Assembly: GCA_963803295.1 (NCBI GenBank)
Contig: CAWDMC010000011.1
Location: 248,001-312,000 of the forward strand
Length of the DNA: 64,000 nt
Source of the DNA: CAWDMC01 sp963803295
Lineage (GTDB): Bacteria > Acidobacteriota > Terriglobia > UBA7540
Direction of reading: 5' to 3'
Under the pieces are notes generated by a model. That model had not been told where the DNA came from. It saw only the letters and a program-made list of their open reading frames with translations, and did no database searches. Below are positions 1 through 8,529 of this stretch, in pieces (within the stretch, counting starts at the first letter, position 1; each line of letters opens with the position of its first letter). The translations under genes were made by a program, and so were the position numbers.

Positions 1-222
1 TCTCGTCGCCAGAAGGGACCTAGCGTAGACTGTCGCGCAGGTATTGTCAACTTGGCGTCGATGACATTTGGGGCCGATGACTTGCCGCCTGGCTATTGAT
101 CTTGGCAAAATTATTAAGGTTATTTAACACCGGCTTAACCCCTGGGGTCTATATTGATCGTAGGCAGTCCGTTTAAGCAAACCGCCGGGAGTGCCGATAG
201 GAATTGGTGGAGAATCACTGGG

Positions 223-408
223 ATGTTGAAATTTCTGCTCGAATCCGATTTGCAATCTGAAAGCGAAAGATTCTGGCGCTGGATTAAGCGCCATCCCGTA
301 CTGGCCATCGGCGCGCTGGTCGTGATAACAGTGGCCTTTGCCCCCAGCCACACCCCTGGACACCACCCGGGGGACACTGGGCCCGACGAGCCGCCTCTAT
401 TCATTTAG
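223..408 (+). CDS. small single-pass membrane protein, hypothetical
   Basis: A 61-residue reading frame with a basic/aromatic stretch (RFWRWIKRHP, about residues 18-27) leading into one hydrophobic segment (LAIGALVVITVAFAP) and a short Pro/His-rich tail. A purine-rich GGTGGAG about nine bases before the ATG at 223 could serve as ribosome binding site; the frame also opens upstream at 154. I do not recognise the family. It lies downstream of and convergent with the respiratory operon, where the actE cytochrome of a canonical ACIII operon would be expected, but it has no CxxCH and is not that subunit. It may be a chance frame. Confidence 0.33.
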   Translation: MLKFLLESDLQSESERFWRWIKRHPVLAIGALVVITVAFAPSHTPGHHPGDTGPDEPPLFI

Positions 409-525
409 CTTAGCGCGGAATGCGCGCACTTGCGGATTCCTTGGCTCGCGCGCTCGGGAAAAGAAAGAGCATCGAGTTGGAATAGGCCTGCGGCTGTCAG
501 GACTGGGCTGGGGAGGACGCGCCGT

Positions 526-1038
526 CTACGAAGGTGCAATTACGCGATCGGCCCCCGCTTCGAGAAGTCGCCTCTCGAGATCCTGTCGCGAATCCGCCGG
601 GGGATTCACCACGCCGACCAGGATCTTGCCACTTGAGACCTCGGGATCGTAGAGCCGTGACGAGCGCCAAGCGGGTAAACCCGCTGCAATCAGAAGGGTC
701 ACGGTGGTCGCCAGGATAGCTCCAAGCATCGTCATTTCATAAGTGATGATGGCATTGGTGGGCAACGGAGCGAGTGGCATGCCACCGGTGGGCAGGGGAT
801 AGGCAGTTTGGCTGAATACGGCAAGGAAATGGCCGCCTAGACCGCCGGCCAGGGCCCCAACCGCCGCCAGCCAAGGCATCCGGGTGCGGTGGTCGCGGTA
901 CCCGAAGCGGTATTCCTCAAAGGGCTCGGACGTGATTACGGTGATATCGCGGCTCTGGACGCTCGCGGCTGCCTCGAGTGAATCCACGGCCCTTTGAGCG
1001 CTATCTGGTCCGTCGTAGAGAGCGTAGATTGCGTTCAT
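526..1038 (-). CDS. actD: ACIII subunit ActD (DUF3341 membrane protein)
   Basis: Membrane subunit of the quinol:cytochrome c oxidoreductase called alternative complex III. The 170-residue protein begins MNAIYALYDG, has a short ferredoxin-like N-terminal domain, then two hydrophobic segments (about residues 60-80 and 105-125) separated by a loop containing YPLPTGG, followed by a conserved cytoplasmic tail. This is the DUF3341 pattern. I chose the ATG at 1038 because AAGGA lies about ten bases upstream; an in-frame ATG at 1080 would add 14 non-conserved, Cys-rich residues. It is the last recognisable gene of the minus-strand operon; actE and actF are not found downstream. Confidence 0.88.
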   Translation of the reverse strand: MNAIYALYDGPDSAQRAVDSLEAAASVQSRDITVITSEPFEEYRFGYRDHRTRMPWLAAVGALAGGLGGHFLAVFSQTAYPLPTGGMPLAPLPTNAIITYEMTMLGAILATTVTLLIAAGLPAWRSSRLYDPEVSSGKILVGVVNPPADSRQDLERRLLEAGADRVIAPS

Positions 1039-1113
1039 TGCTTTACATCCTTGGCAAACACAGGAGGTGTCCCTATTCAAAGGTCAAATCCGGAGCCAAC
1101 GCCAGGGTCGCCG

Positions 1114-2514
1114 CTAGTCCGGTGATCTGCCCAGCGCATCACCAGGAGTCGACGGGATCGCCGGAGCAGTCACTAAAACATGACCCTTTTCCGCCGGGCG
1201 CTTCATGCGGTGGAAGCCCCATTTCAGCTCCCAGATCGAGATAATCGGCACGAACTTGGAAAAGAGCAGATACAGCAGGGCCATGCCGCTAAAAGTACCG
1301 GCCAGAATCGTGATCTCAACCCAGGTGGGACGGTAGGCGCCCCAGGAATAAGGCAGGAACTTGCGCGCCAGCGACGGTACGATGATCAAGAAGCGCTCCA
1401 GCCACATTCCGACCACCACCCCGCAGGAGGCGATCACCGTGCCGGTTATGGTCCGCCTCAGCCGGGATATGGCTAGAATCGGAAAGGGAATCAGGAAATT
1501 GCATGCCACCATTGTCCAGAACAAGGGGGCCCAGGGGCCCCGCTGGGTGGCCCAGAGCGCGGCCATCTCGGCTGGCTGATTGCCGTACCACACGGTCAGA
1601 CGCTCGGAGAAGATGAAGTAGAGCCATAGCAGACACATCAGCAGCAGCAACTTCCCGAGATTGTCAAAGTGAACGGGCTGCAAATACTCCTCCAGATGCA
1701 AGAGCTTGCGCAAGATGGCCATGGCGATGATGAGCCCGGCGATGCCGCTGAAGATCGCGCCGCACACGAAGTAGGGGCCGAAAATGGTGGAATGCCAACC
1801 CGGCGTCAGACACATCGCGAAATCCCAGGAGACGATCGTGTGCACCGAGACCGCCACCGGGATAATCACCACTGCCATGATAGTCATGGCCATTTCCAGC
1901 CGATGCCACTGTTTGGGGGTTCCTCGCCAACCCAGCGACAGCAATCCATAGAATTTCTTGCGCCAGCCGGTGGTGCGGTCGCGGATTAGGGCGAAATCGG
2001 GCAAGGTCGGAAGAAAGAGGAAAATAACGCTGCCGATCAGATAAGTGCTGATGGCGAAAAAGTCCCATTCCAGCGGCGATCGGAACTGCGGCCACATGCG
2101 CCGCCGGTTAGGGTAGGGAAAAAGCCAGAAGAACAGCCAGGGGCGGCCCAAATGGATGACCGGAAACATACCACCAATGCTCAGGGCAAAAACGGTGATG
2201 ACTTCGGCACAGCGTGTTACCGGCCGGCGCCAACTGGCGTTGCATAGTCGCAAAATGGCGGAGATGAGCGTTCCCGCGTGGCTGATCCCGATCCAGAAGA
2301 CGAAATTGGTCAGATAGAATCCCCAGAACACTGGCCAGCGGATGCCAGCCACTCCAATGCCGGTCCACATCTGGTAGACAAAAGCGCACCAGGCGGCTAG
2401 GGAGACGCCGCCGAACACCATCACCGCAGCCCAGAATTGCCATCCGGTGTGAAGCACGGGTCGTAGCAGGTCCTGATTGACCTGCTCGGGGGTCTTGTTG
2501 ATGATACCGTCCAT
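1114..2514 (-). CDS. actC: ACIII subunit ActC (NrfD/PsrC-type quinol-binding membrane protein)
   Basis: Polytopic quinol-oxidising membrane subunit of the NrfD/PsrC family, 466 residues with about ten hydrophobic helices. After a soluble N-terminus (TPEQVNQDLLRPV) come family hallmarks: FVFWIGISHAGTLISA in the second helix, GGMFPVIHLGRPW, and a long loop typical of ActC. It would take electrons from menaquinol or ubiquinol and pass them to the iron-sulfur subunit encoded just upstream. The ATG at 2514 starts MDGIINKTP, and the gene sits 166 bp after actB2. Length and helix count are normal for ActC. Confidence 0.92.
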   Translation of the reverse strand: MDGIINKTPEQVNQDLLRPVLHTGWQFWAAVMVFGGVSLAAWCAFVYQMWTGIGVAGIRWPVFWGFYLTNFVFWIGISHAGTLISAILRLCNASWRRPVTRCAEVITVFALSIGGMFPVIHLGRPWLFFWLFPYPNRRRMWPQFRSPLEWDFFAISTYLIGSVIFLFLPTLPDFALIRDRTTGWRKKFYGLLSLGWRGTPKQWHRLEMAMTIMAVVIIPVAVSVHTIVSWDFAMCLTPGWHSTIFGPYFVCGAIFSGIAGLIIAMAILRKLLHLEEYLQPVHFDNLGKLLLLMCLLWLYFIFSERLTVWYGNQPAEMAALWATQRGPWAPLFWTMVACNFLIPFPILAISRLRRTITGTVIASCGVVVGMWLERFLIIVPSLARKFLPYSWGAYRPTWVEITILAGTFSGMALLYLLFSKFVPIISIWELKWGFHRMKRPAEKGHVLVTAPAIPSTPGDALGRSPD

Positions 2515-2680
2515 CGTTGGTCCTATGATCCCCCGCCACTGGCCACGCGGTCATCCGGGCGCGAGTGTTCGTCTCGGCTCTAACTGGCATCTCTGGTGCA
2601 GCGGACAATCTCTTGTCAGGCTCTTGTCAGACTCTTGTCAGAACTCAGGACAAAAGTTCGTTCGGGGGCCTCCTGAGGCC

Positions 2681-3382
2681 TCAGGCCGAATCGTTCTGAT
2701 AGAGCCGTTGGAGGTAGCTTACCTTGGGCTTCGTGCCCAACTCGCCCAGAAGCTTGGTCGCGCGGCCAGACCCGGCCAGGCGAGCGACTTCGCTGGCTGG
2801 GTCGTTCAGATCACCGAACACCAAAGCATCCGGGGGGCATGACTGCACGCAGGCCGGGTTGAATTCTCCATCCTTCAGCGGGCGATTCTCGGCCTTAGCC
2901 TGAATCTCCGCGGCAAGAATGCGCTGATTACAGAAGGTGCACTTCTCCATGACGCCGGTTTCGCGCACGGAGACGTCGGGGTTCAACTGCAGATCCAGAG
3001 GCTTCAGCCACACCGGGTTGTAAAAATCGAAGAAGCGCACATTGTAAGGACAGGCGTTGGCGCAGAAACGCGTGCCGATGCAGCGGTTATAGATCTGGGC
3101 GTTAAGGCCCTCCTCCGTGTGATAGGTGGCGTATGTGGGGCAGACCGGCTCGCAGGGCGCCGCCTCGCATTGCTGGCACATCACCGGCTGATATTTCAGC
3201 CGCACGTTGGGGTAATCGCCTTCCCAATAGCGCTCCACCCGAATCCAATGAATGGCGCGACCCCGCGCCGCCTGATCGGCGCCTACCGTGGCCACGTTGT
3301 TCTCAGCACGGCAAGCCACTACACAGGCTTCGCAGCCCGTGCAGCGATCGAGGTCGACAGCCATTCCCCAGTTGTGGGCCAT
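2681..3382 (-). CDS. ACIII/Qrc iron-sulfur subunit (separate ActB C-terminal half)
   Basis: A 233-residue four-cluster ferredoxin of the HybA/NrfC/DmsB class. Cysteine groups in order: CTGCEACVVAC (residues about 15-25), CQQCEAAPCEPVCP, CIGTRFCANACPY and, near the C-terminus, CTFCNQ paired with CVQSCPP. The third group, in which CxxC is replaced by CIGTRFC, is what I know from the iron-sulfur half of ActB. In classical ACIII this domain is fused to the molybdopterin-like domain in one ActB protein; here it is free-standing, as QrcC is in the Qrc complex. It has no export signal of its own and could be carried out with the Tat-bearing partner at 4274-6577. Confidence 0.9.
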   Translation of the reverse strand: MAHNWGMAVDLDRCTGCEACVVACRAENNVATVGADQAARGRAIHWIRVERYWEGDYPNVRLKYQPVMCQQCEAAPCEPVCPTYATYHTEEGLNAQIYNRCIGTRFCANACPYNVRFFDFYNPVWLKPLDLQLNPDVSVRETGVMEKCTFCNQRILAAEIQAKAENRPLKDGEFNPACVQSCPPDALVFGDLNDPASEVARLAGSGRATKLLGELGTKPKVSYLQRLYQNDSA

Positions 3383-3465
3383 AGAGTCGTCCCCATTCCT
3401 CGTTCTGTGCGCTCAAGAAGTCAAAGGTCAGAAGTGGAGGAAAAAACCCCTCCCGGCAGCGCACT

Positions 3466-4227
3466 CTATATCACCAAAGAGTTCCGCTTGAGATAGTTAG
3501 CCCCGACACTGTCGTTCAAATCACTCACGACTTCGCTCAGGATCTTCGTCATCTCGGCCCGTCTCTTCGTCAGGTGAGGGTCCAGCTCCAGTCGGGCTCG
3601 GAGTTCATTAAACAGTGCCTGCTCCATCCTGTAGCAGCAGCACAGAATGTCAACCAGGGTCGCCCAAAGGGCGTTCCGAGGCATCTCCAGGTAGTTGAAT
3701 TTGATCTCGGCAGCGTCTCCCGTTGACGTCGCTGTAACTCGCGTAGCGAGCGTGCCAAAGGTGGCATGGGCGCCAGACTCCGAGAAGCGTTTCCAATAGC
3801 GGTGGAGGTCGTGCAGGCCCGTCTTGGCCGCGTAGAGACCCTGTTGCCGCATCTTTTCGAACTCGCGTTTGAAAGCCTTCAGCCTTGCCAAGCCTCCTCG
3901 GTTGGCCTGCCACTGCTGCGGAATCTGCGGGTTCTCATGTAAGTAGACGCCAAGAGCTACGGACTCGACAGCATTTCGCATTAGGGCCCAAGCTTCGGTG
4001 ACGCAGCGGGAGAAGGCTAATTCGGCTGCAAGCCGAATCTTCGCGTGCGCATTGAAGAAGAGTAACAGGGGAATGGGCGGCTGCTGTGCAAGGTAGTGGT
4101 AATCCTCAAGTTCCTTAACCCAGATCGAGTCCAGCAGTTCGAAGGCCTCCCACACTCTTGGAAACGCCTTCACCGTGTTCTGTAAGCACTTCTGCTTTTC
4201 GTCCAAAAAATTCCTTAAGCTGGGCAC
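3466..4227 (-). CDS. hypothetical alpha-helical protein inserted in the respiratory operon
   Basis: A 253-residue soluble, mostly helical protein starting at a GTG. It has no signal peptide, membrane segment, Cys cluster or heme motif, so nothing links it to electron transfer. The motif RCVTEAWALMRNAVESVALG (about residues 75-94) resembles an Arg/Glu-bearing helix I know from DUF5677-like proteins of unknown function, but I cannot confirm the family. It lies between the two genes that together correspond to ActB, in the same orientation, with 46-bp and 83-bp gaps, so it is probably co-transcribed. It may be a later insertion into the operon. Confidence 0.72.
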   Translation of the reverse strand: MPSLRNFLDEKQKCLQNTVKAFPRVWEAFELLDSIWVKELEDYHYLAQQPPIPLLLFFNAHAKIRLAAELAFSRCVTEAWALMRNAVESVALGVYLHENPQIPQQWQANRGGLARLKAFKREFEKMRQQGLYAAKTGLHDLHRYWKRFSESGAHATFGTLATRVTATSTGDAAEIKFNYLEMPRNALWATLVDILCCCYRMEQALFNELRARLELDPHLTKRRAEMTKILSEVVSDLNDSVGANYLKRNSLVI

Positions 4228-4273
4228 GTTTTTCTCACTTTGACCTGCGACTTTTTAACGTCATCCTTTTTCA

Positions 4274-6577
4274 CTACCGCGGTTCCTCCACTGGATTCTC
4301 TCGCAACGACCCTGCAAACAGGATCAGCTTGCCTTGGCCTCCGGTTTTGGTAATCCTCACCCGCGTGGCGGCCCAGGCGAGCGATCCGGTTTCCGGCACG
4401 GTGACGGGCGCCAAGATCGACAGGGGATTCGACCCGCGCTGGCTGGCATAGCGCGTGAAATTCTCGTGACCCTGGCCCGTTGGCATTGCCACGACATCGG
4501 GCGCGATCCCGGGGAAAATGATCACCGGCGCCTGGACCTTACCGTGCTGCGAGGCGATATCCACCAAATCGCCTTGTTTGACTCCAAGCTTCTCAGCGGT
4601 CTTTGGATTTAACTCCACCCAACTACTCCACATGGCCGAGGAAAGCACCTCGGGCGTCTCCTGCATCCAGGGTAGATGAGCGAGCGAGCCATCGTACAGC
4701 GTCATCGTGGGGTAAGGAAGCAGGTGGAAAGGATACTGGGTCTCCTCGCCGTCGAGGTGTGGTTCGCCGAGTTTCACAGTTACGGTGACCGTGGTTCCGG
4801 ACGTGCCCGACTCTGCAGCCCTCTCGCTCCACCAGCCACCCTGGCTCTGAGCCTTTGACCAGAAATCATCGGCGCTCGGCGGCTTCGTGCGTGCCGGGCT
4901 GAAGCCCGGCGCTACACGTAATAACTCGAATTGCGCTTTCAACATCTCGTCGTAGGTTTTCCAGGGTAGGGACTTGGCAAAGTCGCCGCCGAGCTGGTGA
5001 GCAGCGTCGAGAAGGACGTCAGGCATCTGCCGCGTGTTGTGTAGCGCGTGCATGGCGGGCGGCGCCACGCTTGCCACTGCTGCCGTGGTTCCCGATTCAG
5101 GCACGTCGTCCAGCCAGGATTCAAGGGGCGAATGGTCTGGCAGGATGAGGTCGGCCAGGACGCTGGTCTCGTCGATGAAGTTGCCGAAACTCGCCACGAA
5201 CGGCACTTTTTCGATCGCCTCGCGCACTTGTACAGCAGGCGGCAGCCCGAACACCGGGTTGGCATCCCAGAGCAGCACGACTTTTGGCGCTTTCGGTGAG
5301 CCTCCGAGGATGTCTTCGACCAGGGCGCGGACTTGGCCGTAGCTTCCTTGGGTGGCTGGCTGAACCACAGCCCGGTCCGCCTTCGCAGCCGGCAGTTTCG
5401 GGGTGAAGAAAATGCCCCCGCGTTTACCGACGCTTCCCAGCAGCGCGTTTAAGGCATTGACAGCGATCGCGCTCGCGACGCCATGGGGATAGGCGAGGGG
5501 CGCTCCGCCAATGATCGCGAGAGCCGGACCGCCTTCCGCCATCGCCTCCGCAATTCGTCTGACCGTGTCCGCCGGGACCCCACTTCGCTTCTCTACCTCT
5601 TGAGGTGTGGAGTCGGGCAAGCCTTGCGACCATCCGGTGAAGTAGGACCCCGCCGCGCCTCCAGCCTGTGGCTCGCGCAGCTTCTTGCTCATGAGGATGT
5701 GAGCAATGCCGAGCGCCAAGAATCCCTCAGTGCCGGGCTTGATCGGAGTCCACTGATCGGCGTTTGCGCCGGTCTGTGACATGCGTGGCTCGAATACGAC
5801 AAGCTTACCGCGCTGTCTCCCCGATTGGCCGGAGTTACGGAATTCGCCATATCCAATCGCCTGGGCTACGGGCGAATTCCAGGTACCGAGGAAATCAGCG
5901 CCGAGCGACAGGACGTACTGAGCATGCGCCAAATCAAAAGTCGGCAACTGCGGGACGCCAAAACTGATCAGGTTGGCGCGTCGCAGGACCGCCTCATCGA
6001 AGGTCTCGAACGTTACGGCGGGAGGCGCGCCGAAAGATTTCAGAAAGCGATTGACCAATTCCCGGCGTTGGCCGCGCAGGGGCTTGGTGAGAAACGCCAG
6101 CGCGGCGGACTGCTGGCCGGAACGCAGCGCGGTGAGTTGCGAAATCAACTCCTTGATCGCCTCCTCCCAGCCGATCTCCGCGAATTCGCCCGATCCGCGC
6201 TGTCCCGTGCGCTTGAGAGGATGCTTGAGGCGGTCAGGATGATAGGTGATTTGAAGTCCGGCCTGCCCCCGTGCACAAAGCTTCCCTCGATTGACCGGAT
6301 GGTTGGGATTGCCTTCCAGCTTCTTGGCGACTCCCATCGAAAGCAAACCAACTTGCCCGTTACGAATAACCTCGGCCTCCGCGTGCATCACGCGCACATT
6401 GAGCCCGCAGCCCGCGGGGCACAGCGTGCATATGCTCGGCTTCCAGGTGGCGACGTCGGGGACGAGATCCTCATCGGGAATAAACCGGATGAGCTGGTGG
6501 TCCGGTTTGCCGCAGCCGTCGAGCGCCGCCGCGGCACCGGTGATCGCCGAGATTTTGAAGAAGGTCCGACGTTCCAT
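4274..6577 (-). CDS. ACIII/Qrc molybdopterin-oxidoreductase-like subunit (separate ActB N-terminal half)
   Basis: A 767-residue protein of the molybdopterin oxidoreductase superfamily corresponding to the N-terminal domain of ActB or to QrcB. The N-terminus ERRTFFKISAITGAAAALDG is a Tat-type signal ending near a Cys (C22) that could be lipidated. Four cysteines, C50-x2-C53-x3-C57 and C101 in GKLCARG, form a typical 4Fe-4S site. As I recall, ActB proteins have lost cofactors in this domain, so the intact set is notable. Later blocks (GADFLGTW, LWDANPVFGLPPA, DETSVLADLILPDHSPLE) match the family. A palindrome at 4893-4910 is read through in frame as part of RVAPGFSPAR. The gene follows the pentaheme cytochrome gene by 118 bp. 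Confidence 0.9.
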   Translation of the reverse strand: MERRTFFKISAITGAAAALDGCGKPDHQLIRFIPDEDLVPDVATWKPSICTLCPAGCGLNVRVMHAEAEVIRNGQVGLLSMGVAKKLEGNPNHPVNRGKLCARGQAGLQITYHPDRLKHPLKRTGQRGSGEFAEIGWEEAIKELISQLTALRSGQQSAALAFLTKPLRGQRRELVNRFLKSFGAPPAVTFETFDEAVLRRANLISFGVPQLPTFDLAHAQYVLSLGADFLGTWNSPVAQAIGYGEFRNSGQSGRQRGKLVVFEPRMSQTGANADQWTPIKPGTEGFLALGIAHILMSKKLREPQAGGAAGSYFTGWSQGLPDSTPQEVEKRSGVPADTVRRIAEAMAEGGPALAIIGGAPLAYPHGVASAIAVNALNALLGSVGKRGGIFFTPKLPAAKADRAVVQPATQGSYGQVRALVEDILGGSPKAPKVVLLWDANPVFGLPPAVQVREAIEKVPFVASFGNFIDETSVLADLILPDHSPLESWLDDVPESGTTAAVASVAPPAMHALHNTRQMPDVLLDAAHQLGGDFAKSLPWKTYDEMLKAQFELLRVAPGFSPARTKPPSADDFWSKAQSQGGWWSERAAESGTSGTTVTVTVKLGEPHLDGEETQYPFHLLPYPTMTLYDGSLAHLPWMQETPEVLSSAMWSSWVELNPKTAEKLGVKQGDLVDIASQHGKVQAPVIIFPGIAPDVVAMPTGQGHENFTRYASQRGSNPLSILAPVTVPETGSLAWAATRVRITKTGGQGKLILFAGSLRENPVEEPR
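4893..4910. repeat. REP-like palindrome inside a coding region
   Basis: Inverted repeat GCCGGGCT-GA-AGCCCGGC, perfect 8-bp arms with a 2-base loop, followed by GCTACACG. On the minus strand it is translated without a frame break as part of the segment VAPGFSPA in the molybdopterin-like ActB gene. This sequence type is usually an intergenic REP element in acidobacterial genomes (recalled knowledge, not checked here). Confidence 0.6.
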
Positions 6578-6695
6578 AAGAGTTGTCAGCGGTAGCCACG
6601 GGCACGATCTTTGTGCCGCAGGCCTTCAGTTCCAGCCGGGGAACACTGTTCGAAAACAGCCATGGCACGCAAATCGTGCCGTGTCTACCCGCACT

Positions 6696-7304
6696 TCAAT
6701 AGTGACAAACCGTACAATCCACCGACGCCTTTCGCTGCAGGTGGCAGTCGAGACAGAAACCCATATTCAGATTCACCACCGGCTGGGCCACTGTTTGCTT
6801 GGTCATATCCCCATGGCAGACTGCACAATCCACACCGACGCGGGAGTGCGACGCATGGTTGAACTTCACGTGCATTTCGAAAGAATAGTCATCGACGCGT
6901 TGCCAGGGAATCTCCTCGCTACGATTGAAGTATTCGGCCACCTTCTTGACTTCCGGTTTGTCGGCGGCGATCGCCTGGTGGCATATCATGCACATCTTGA
7001 TACTGGGCAGCACCGGGTTCGAGGCCGTATCCGCGCCGGTGTGGCAGTTCAGGCATTGCATGCCGCTCGCCAGGTGCATCGCGTGGCTGTAGGCGATGGG
7101 CTGAACCGGCTTGGGCTGGATATCGAAGTAGTCGCGAACGGCCTCGAGAAAGGTCGAATGGGCCGGAGTGTAGAATGACAAACTATGTTCAGGCGGTTTC
7201 CTAGGCTGAACTTGGGCAGGCGTCACAAGTTCAAGAATCAACCATGCCAGAATGCAGACTGTAAAGAACCACACCCACCGCGTTCCTCTTACCCTCGATT
7301 TCAT
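6696..7304 (-). CDS. actA: ACIII subunit ActA, membrane-anchored pentaheme cytochrome c
   Basis: A 202-residue cytochrome with an N-terminal hydrophobic segment (WVWFFTVCILAWLILELV) that acts as signal anchor, then five CxxCH heme sites in order: CLNCH, CMICH, CAVCH, CLDCH, CTVCH, with extra His residues (YSHAMH, FNHASHS) as distal ligands. Five hemes match ActA of ACIII; QrcA of Desulfovibrio has six. It is the first gene of the operon. I start it at the ATG at 7304; a GTG two codons earlier is possible. It should accept electrons from the iron-sulfur subunit and pass them to a soluble or oxidase-bound cytochrome c outside the membrane. Confidence 0.92.
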   Translation of the reverse strand: MKSRVRGTRWVWFFTVCILAWLILELVTPAQVQPRKPPEHSLSFYTPAHSTFLEAVRDYFDIQPKPVQPIAYSHAMHLASGMQCLNCHTGADTASNPVLPSIKMCMICHQAIAADKPEVKKVAEYFNRSEEIPWQRVDDYSFEMHVKFNHASHSRVGVDCAVCHGDMTKQTVAQPVVNLNMGFCLDCHLQRKASVDCTVCHY

Positions 7305-7703
7305 GGTCACGAAGCTAGATCGCCTCGGTTGAGCCGCGGCGAAAAGCGTTATGTTACCTGCGTTCTCGACGGAATGTAAGCGAAATTACGATTTCGCGGG
7401 AACGCTAAACAGTGCGCGCGGGAGTAGCAGATAGACGGCCCGACGCATTTATTCGCGGATTGGGCGCCCCGGTTTAAGATCGGTCTAGGGCGATTCAAGG
7501 GTGGTAATATTCTCGGCCTTGCCACAGCGGAAAAATAGCGGAAAACCTGCGGGATTTCTGCGGGATTTAAGGCCGCATCCGTCCACTTGACGTTTCTGTT
7601 CTACCGGGGGGCAGATGGATTACAATCGAACGTTCGCGGCACAGATTCGTTCACAAGCGATTTCTGAGTTTTGCTTTCCGACTTTCCGGATGGAGGAATC
7701 AGC
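7305..7703. other. divergent intergenic region
   Basis: About 400 bases between the divergent starts of the actA operon (minus) and the NIPSNAP gene (plus), so both promoters should lie here. I see no convincing -35/-10 pair, riboswitch or long palindrome. The direct repeat GCGGGA(A/T)TT at about 7550-7566 is short and probably meaningless. Confidence 0.5.
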
Positions 7704-8507
7704 ATGGAGAGACGACGGTTTCTCGCCTCATCCCTGGCGGCTTCGGCGATGGCGGGATCTGCCTCCGCCGACGGCGGGATGGCACCCAACCCTGCTTCGG
7801 CAGGACGCGAGTACTACGAATTGCGACGCTACCTGGTGCGACGCGGACCTCAACAGAAGGTAGTGGATGATTATCTGCACCAAGCGTTAGGGCCGGCCGT
7901 AAAGCGGGCGGGGGCGGGACCCACGGGCGTGTTCACGGTTACGATCGGACCCGATAGCCCCTCATTCTACGTGCTGATCGTGCATCCGTCAGCGGAATCG
8001 ATGGCGACCTTGATGCCACGCCTGGCAAAGGACGCCGAGTACCAAAAGGCTGGAGCCCCGCTGATCGACTGCCCGCCGACGGATCCGGCCTACGTGCGCA
8101 CGGAGAGCTCTTTCCTGGCGGCATTCGAATCAATCCCCAAGTTGGAGAGCCCTTTGAGGACGTCCGGGAATCAGTCACGCATCTTCGAACTGCGCACCTA
8201 TGAGAGTCACAGCAAGAGAGCGAATCGCACGAAGATCAAGATGTTCAACGAGAGCGAGATTGCAATCTTTCGGCGCACCGGTCTCGAGCCGGTTTTTTTC
8301 GGCGAGACGTTGATTGGCCCTAAGCTGCCCAATCTCATCTACATGCTCACCTTCGCTAACCTGGAAGAGCGCGCGAAAAATTGGGCGGCCTTCGTCAACG
8401 ATCCCGAGTGGAAGAAGCTGAGCACTACTCCTGGCTACACGGATCCGGAGATAGTTTCCAACATTAGCAACGTGATCTTGAGCCCGACAGCGTATTCCGA
8501 GATCTGA
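7704..8507 (+). CDS. NIPSNAP family protein, Tat-exported
   Basis: A 267-residue protein with two NIPSNAP-like ferredoxin-fold repeats, each opening with the family pattern: YYELRRYLVRRG (about residues 36-47) and RIFELRTYESHS (about 158-169). The N-terminus MERRRFLASSLAASAMAG is a Tat signal. GGAGGAATC seven bases before the ATG at 7704 fixes the start; the same frame opens upstream at 7671 without a site. The NIPSNAP fold is often found in small-molecule or redox-associated proteins, but the biochemical role of bacterial exported members is not known. It is a single gene, convergent with the aldehyde dehydrogenase. Confidence 0.88.
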   Translation: MERRRFLASSLAASAMAGSASADGGMAPNPASAGREYYELRRYLVRRGPQQKVVDDYLHQALGPAVKRAGAGPTGVFTVTIGPDSPSFYVLIVHPSAESMATLMPRLAKDAEYQKAGAPLIDCPPTDPAYVRTESSFLAAFESIPKLESPLRTSGNQSRIFELRTYESHSKRANRTKIKMFNESEIAIFRRTGLEPVFFGETLIGPKLPNLIYMLTFANLEERAKNWAAFVNDPEWKKLSTTPGYTDPEIVSNISNVILSPTAYSEI

Positions 8508-8529
8508 CAGGGATCAGCTTCAGGCTGAC

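Noticed and set aside
135..404. Minus-strand frames at 124-404 as the missing ActE cytochrome
   Set aside because: No CxxCH heme site or signal peptide; composition is typical of a shadow frame.
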